From: an uncultured Fibrobacterota bacterium
GTDB lineage: Bacteria > Fibrobacterota > Chitinivibrionia > Chitinivibrionales > CAIOZP01
Assembly (NCBI GenBank): GCA_903862805.1
Contig: CAIOZP010000304.1
Span: 1-9,399 of the forward strand
Length of the DNA: 9,399 nt
Direction of reading: 5' to 3'
In this document: positions 7,144-9,399 of the stretch, piece after piece
Layout: each line of letters opens with the position of its first letter
How positions within the stretch are numbered: the stretch's first letter is position 1
The notes under the pieces: model-generated
The model's database searches: none
What the model was told of the DNA's origin: nothing
The model's input: only the letters and a program-made list of their open reading frames with translations
Program-made: the position numbers and the translations under genes

Positions 7144-7187
7144 GGTTGAAACACTCGCCTTGTGATTTTAAGGCGGGTGTTTCAACC
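7144..7187 (-). terminator. Long hairpin after the paralog 1-2 pair
   Basis: An inverted repeat of 18 bases per arm (7144-7161 and 7170-7187) with an 8-base loop begins 9 nt after the paralog 2 stop codon. There is one mismatch, which would be G-U if transcribed from the plus strand and C-A from the minus strand. No clear U-tract follows on the minus strand, so it may be a factor-assisted terminator, an mRNA 3'-end stabiliser, or a dispersed palindromic repeat rather than a textbook intrinsic terminator. Confidence 0.6.
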
Positions 7188-7196
7188 AATTAGCCA

Positions 7197-8174
7197 TCAA
7201 CGTGAAATTACAAGAGACCTCGTATCCAAACGCCCTTCAAATTCCGATGATATAAATACAATACCACCGATTCCGGACAGCGACGCACTCGATCCATTTC
7301 CGGAAAGTGCCGCAAGCAGACGACCTTTCGCATCGTGAATCTTTGCCGAATACCGGCCATAATGCGGAAATGTCAATCTGATTCCGCCATTGATTGCCTC
7401 GAACTTTATTCCTGCTCCGCTTGATGCTTTGGCGGGAATAATTTCTGTGGTTTCGTATTTCAGTGATAGCTTCGGGCGCTTTGCTATGTCGGCATTTTTG
7501 GAGGAAGCGTAGGAATATCCCCTCTGTGTTTCCATATCCTTAAGTATGAAGCCAAAGTTTTTACTCGGATTTTTTATGAATGACTTTACTGCGGGTGTCA
7601 CATCAAATGTAACCCAAGTAGTATCCACCGGCAACAACCCTGCTGAGAACAAAGAGCTATCGTAGTTTCCTCCCCCCTTGATAAATGGAATCTGATTACC
7701 GGGGAATGAGTCATCCCACGCAACTCCAGCCTGAGAATTTCTCCATGTAACTTCATTGGGAACCCATGCCTGCCTTGCAACAAACAAACTGCAGTTCCAC
7801 ATACCACCTTCATTGTTGATGTCTTCCGACATCATTATCCCTTCGACCACCCACTGCGAAACAGTATTCTGATGATAAATCTGCAGTGTTGCGCAGTCGA
7901 TTTTGGCATCTGTATCAAGCTCTGGCAGATCAAACTTCAAAGCGCCCCGCGCATATTCATCGCCTCAGCCAAAACATTGCCCAATGAAATACGTCAAAGA
8001 ATCTTTGAAGTTAATATCCGGAAGAACCGTATCAAATCCTACAGACATCATCATCGCATCTGAACACCCACCATACCCGTCAACTCCCTGTTGCAAAGTC
8101 ACATTCACTGTTCCGGCCGATGCAAACGCGGCTCCGACCGACATAATTGCCATAATAATCTTACCAAATTTCAT
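7197..8174 (-). CDS. Secreted DNRLRE/CBM96-like selenoprotein, paralog 2 (TGA at codon 70 read as Sec)
   Basis: Predicted secreted protein of 325 residues, read through an in-frame TGA at 7965-7967. Residues 1-20 are a signal peptide (FASA-GTVN). C37, C67 and U70 keep the GC-x29-C-x2-U-GD spacing of the paralogs. The DNRLRE-like module follows: ALKFDLPEL, CATLQIYHQ, MWNCSLFVA (C128), EVTWRNSQAG, WVTFDVTPAV and RPKLSLKYE, then the HDAKGRL tail. The mature N-terminus is almost identical in DNA to paralog 1, with only synonymous differences over 73 nt, whereas the rest has diverged clearly. A GGAG sequence precedes the ATG. The true stop is TGA, so the same gene would use UGA both as Sec and as terminator, which requires a local signal. 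A long hairpin follows the stop. It is likely co-transcribed with paralog 1. Molecular function is unknown. Confidence 0.87.
7942..7967 (-). promoter_or_regulatory. Sec UGA codon and candidate bacterial SECIS hairpin, paralog 2
   Basis: Downstream of the TGA (7965-7967), the minus strand has GCGC-GGG-GCGC at 7952-7942, a four-base-pair stem with a GGG loop. The loop begins 17 nt after the UGA, exactly as in paralog 1. The outer pairs seen in paralogs 1 and 3 are weaker here because the flanks are A/U-rich (AAUAU against UUU). The codons forming the stem are the same as in paralog 1 except for third-position changes outside the core stem. This is a candidate only; it has not been folded. Confidence 0.62.
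8051..8123 (-). repeat. Near-identical 73-nt segment shared with 9092-9164 (copy in paralog 2)
   Basis: Second copy of the segment described for paralog 1. Differences fall only in third codon positions (Thr, Gln and Ser codons). Paralog 3 encodes a related peptide here, but its DNA is clearly different, so the sharing is between the adjacent pair only. Confidence 0.85.
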
Positions 8175-8201
8175 TTCAGCTCCATTTCCAAAAAGAGTTA
8201 T

Positions 8202-9227
8202 CTACCGTGTTTGAATAAGCGACCGCGTATATGTGTTCCCATCGAATTGACAGGTCAGAAACAACATTCCGCAATGATCACTTATTCCCGATAGTTGTGC
8301 GGTCTCCCCTCTTCCCGACACAGACACCACAAGCCGCCCTTTCGCATCGTGAAGCTTCGCCGAATATTGGCCCGAATGTGGGAAGGTCATTTTCACTGCA
8401 CCAGAAACCGCTTCGATCTTCATACCTTTTATCGAAGAATTCTCGACAGGAATTATGGCCGATGTTTCGTACGACAATGTCAGCTTGGGTCTCTGCGTCG
8501 GGTCTGAATACTTGGAGGAAGTGTAGAAATATCCTTTCTGCGTATCTTTATCTTTCAAAACGAATCCGAAGTTCTGGTCAGGATTCTGGATGAAGGAACT
8601 AATTGCCGATGTGACATCAATGGTAATCCAAGAGCTGTCAGCTGGCAAAACGGCTGTCGAAACCAGTGAAGAATTGTAATCGCCGCCGCCATGAACAAAT
8701 GGAACGAGATGACCGGGGAATGAATCTGCCCATGAAACACCAACCTGTGCTCTATTCCAAGTTATTTCATCCTTATTCCACGCTCTTGTGGCGACAAATA
8801 GAGAACAATTCCATCCGGCTCCTTCATCGGTTGCATCTTCTGTCAAAGAGTACACTGTATCCCATACGCCGCTTACAAGAACAGGAGTTGGTCGCCAATG
8901 CGGGCCAATTTTATGAAAAATCTGCAATGTTGCACTATTTACTTTTGTGCAACCTGTTATTCCAGAAAGATCGAACTTGATCGCGCCCCGCGCGTAGAGA
9001 TCGCCTCATATAAAACAATTTCGCATGTAATAAATCGTAGAATCTTTAAAACTGAGCGCAGACTCGACGGTATCCACTAACGCATGAGAAATCATCGCAT
9101 CCGAACACCCACCATACCCGTCAACTCCCTGCTGCAAAGTCACATTCACCGTTCCGGCCGATGCCGCCAAAGCGAGCCCGAGGGTCAGCACAGTGGCTGC
9201 TGTCAAAATTTTCCAGTCTGCTTTCAT
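8202..9227 (-). CDS. Secreted DNRLRE/CBM96-like selenoprotein, paralog 1 (TGA at codon 74 read as Sec)
   Basis: Predicted secreted protein of 341 residues, read through one in-frame TGA (9006-9008). Residues 1-24 are a Sec signal peptide with a cleavage-like AASA. Residues about 25-254 match the DNRLRE (CBM96-like) beta-sandwich pattern: a QQGVDGY start, GCSDAM where family members have D-[AT]-Y, AIKFDLSG, SATLQIF, EITWN (154-158), WITIDVTSAI and RPKLTLSYE (246-254). C41, C71 and U74 form GC-x29-C-x2-U-GD, identical in spacing in all three paralogs; C141 in WNCSLFVA is also shared. Residues about 260-341 are a C-terminal sorting-like tail with HDAKGR (293-298). Extra C319 and C326 occur only here, as does a short insertion near residues 111-127. 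The start is supported by GGAGG before ATG; the stop is TAG. The gene heads a pair with paralog 2 (27 bp gap). Function is unknown: a thiol/selenol redox or metal-binding role is inferred from CxxU. Confidence 0.88.
8979..9008 (-). promoter_or_regulatory. Sec UGA codon and candidate bacterial SECIS hairpin, paralog 1
   Basis: After the TGA (9006-9008), the minus strand carries CGCGC-GGG-GCGCG at 8994-8982, a five-base-pair stem with a GGG loop. The first loop base is 17 nt after the UGA, so 16 nt lie between them. Three more pairs, GAU with AUC, can close the base across an internal bulge (9002-9000 with 8981-8979). Bacterial SECIS elements are known to sit directly after the UGA inside the coding region, with a short upper stem and a G among the first loop bases, and to bind SelB. 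The fit is by eye only; no folding energy was computed. Confidence 0.7.
9092..9164 (-). repeat. Near-identical 73-nt segment shared with 8051-8123 (copy in paralog 1)
   Basis: This stretch encodes the end of the signal peptide and the mature N-terminus through GCSDAM. It matches 8051-8123 in paralog 2 with three differences, all synonymous. The rest of the two genes is much more diverged in DNA. This is compatible with recent gene conversion or with strong selection on this segment. Confidence 0.85.
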
Positions 9228-9399
9228 TTTTCCTCCATTGGGATATGTTTTATGTAAGACACTAAAAGACGGAAAGCAACACCGTCATTTGAAAAGGAAA
9301 TCTTATTTTGGATCGGGTGCCGTTTAGCCATTTAGAAACAATCAGGGAGGTCGGCCAACGAGCACTCAAAAATTTATGCTCCGTTATCAATATATACAT
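9228..9399. other. Upstream region of the paralog 1-2 pair
   Basis: This 172-base region has no gene I can support. GGAGG lies six bases before the paralog 1 start. On the minus strand, GACGG (9286-9282) and CCGTC (9272-9268) can form a 5-bp hairpin followed by TTTT (9267-9264), perhaps a weak terminator of an upstream gene. A possible promoter, TTGCTT (9279-9274) and TACATA (9256-9251) at 17-base spacing, overlaps it and is weak. Neither is convincing. Confidence 0.35.

Noticed and set aside
5789..9227. Three pseudogenes or sequencing errors at the in-frame TGAs
   Set aside because: Three independent nonsense changes at the same aligned codon, with intact frames, conserved flanks and a shared Cys-x-x before each, are not credible as decay or error.
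5789..9227. UGA reassigned to Trp or Gly in this organism
   Set aside because: Most genes in the window end at TGA at natural boundaries, including ATGA overlaps and sites just before hairpins, and Trp uses TGG throughout.
1..9399. CRISPR arrays, tRNA or rRNA genes, transposases
   Set aside because: No regularly spaced repeats, cloverleaf-like sequences, rRNA signatures or transposase motifs were seen on either strand.

Overview
The window looks like chromosome from an anaerobic, Gram-negative bacterium that incorporates selenocysteine. The evidence is lipoprotein signals, an outer-membrane-type beta-barrel, abundant iron-sulfur proteins and no haem-binding CxxCH motif in the annotated proteins. 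The C-terminal regions of the secreted proteins, built around a shared HDAKGR sequence, resemble the sorting-type tails of Fibrobacterota/Chitinivibrionia or Bacteroidota-like bacteria. That placement is only a guess. All supported genes lie on the minus strand and are transcribed from the right end to the left.

Right part (9227 to 5789): three paralogous secreted proteins. Each is broken by an in-frame TGA at the same place, codon 74, 70 and 73, always in a Cys-x-x-TGA-Gly-Asp context. The reading frame and the homology continue without interruption on both sides. A GC-rich hairpin with an RGG loop starts 11-12 nt after each TGA, in the place and form of a bacterial SECIS element. I read the three as CxxU selenoproteins of 341, 325 and 331 residues. 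Each has a signal peptide, a DNRLRE (CBM96-like) beta-sandwich module and a shared C-terminal tail of about 80 residues. TGA is also the normal terminator of most genes here, including two of these three, so a genome-wide code change is unlikely. Conventional gene calling would split each gene into a peptide of about 70 residues and a longer orphan.

Middle (5725 to 4415): four short genes joined by three ATGA overlaps. They encode an exported ferredoxin-like protein with one three-Cys motif, a small lipoprotein, an exported 2x[4Fe-4S] ferredoxin and a lipoprotein 2x[4Fe-4S] ferredoxin.

Left part (4410 to 1): an outer-membrane beta-barrel candidate, a polytopic TauE/SafE- or DsbD-like protein, a large NapH-NapG-type polyferredoxin fusion, and the start of another lipoprotein with a Cys-rich ferredoxin-like motif that runs off the window.

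Working model (inference): the NapH/NapG-like fusion moves electrons across the inner membrane. Exported ferredoxins relay them through the periplasm. The barrel and the secreted CxxU proteins form the outer-membrane or extracellular end. This would be an iron-sulfur/selenium, cytochrome-free counterpart of a porin-cytochrome conduit. The selenoprotein calls are well supported by the sequence; the pathway is a hypothesis from gene order. Intergenic stretches hold two clear hairpins, after the second and third selenoprotein genes, and little else I can support.
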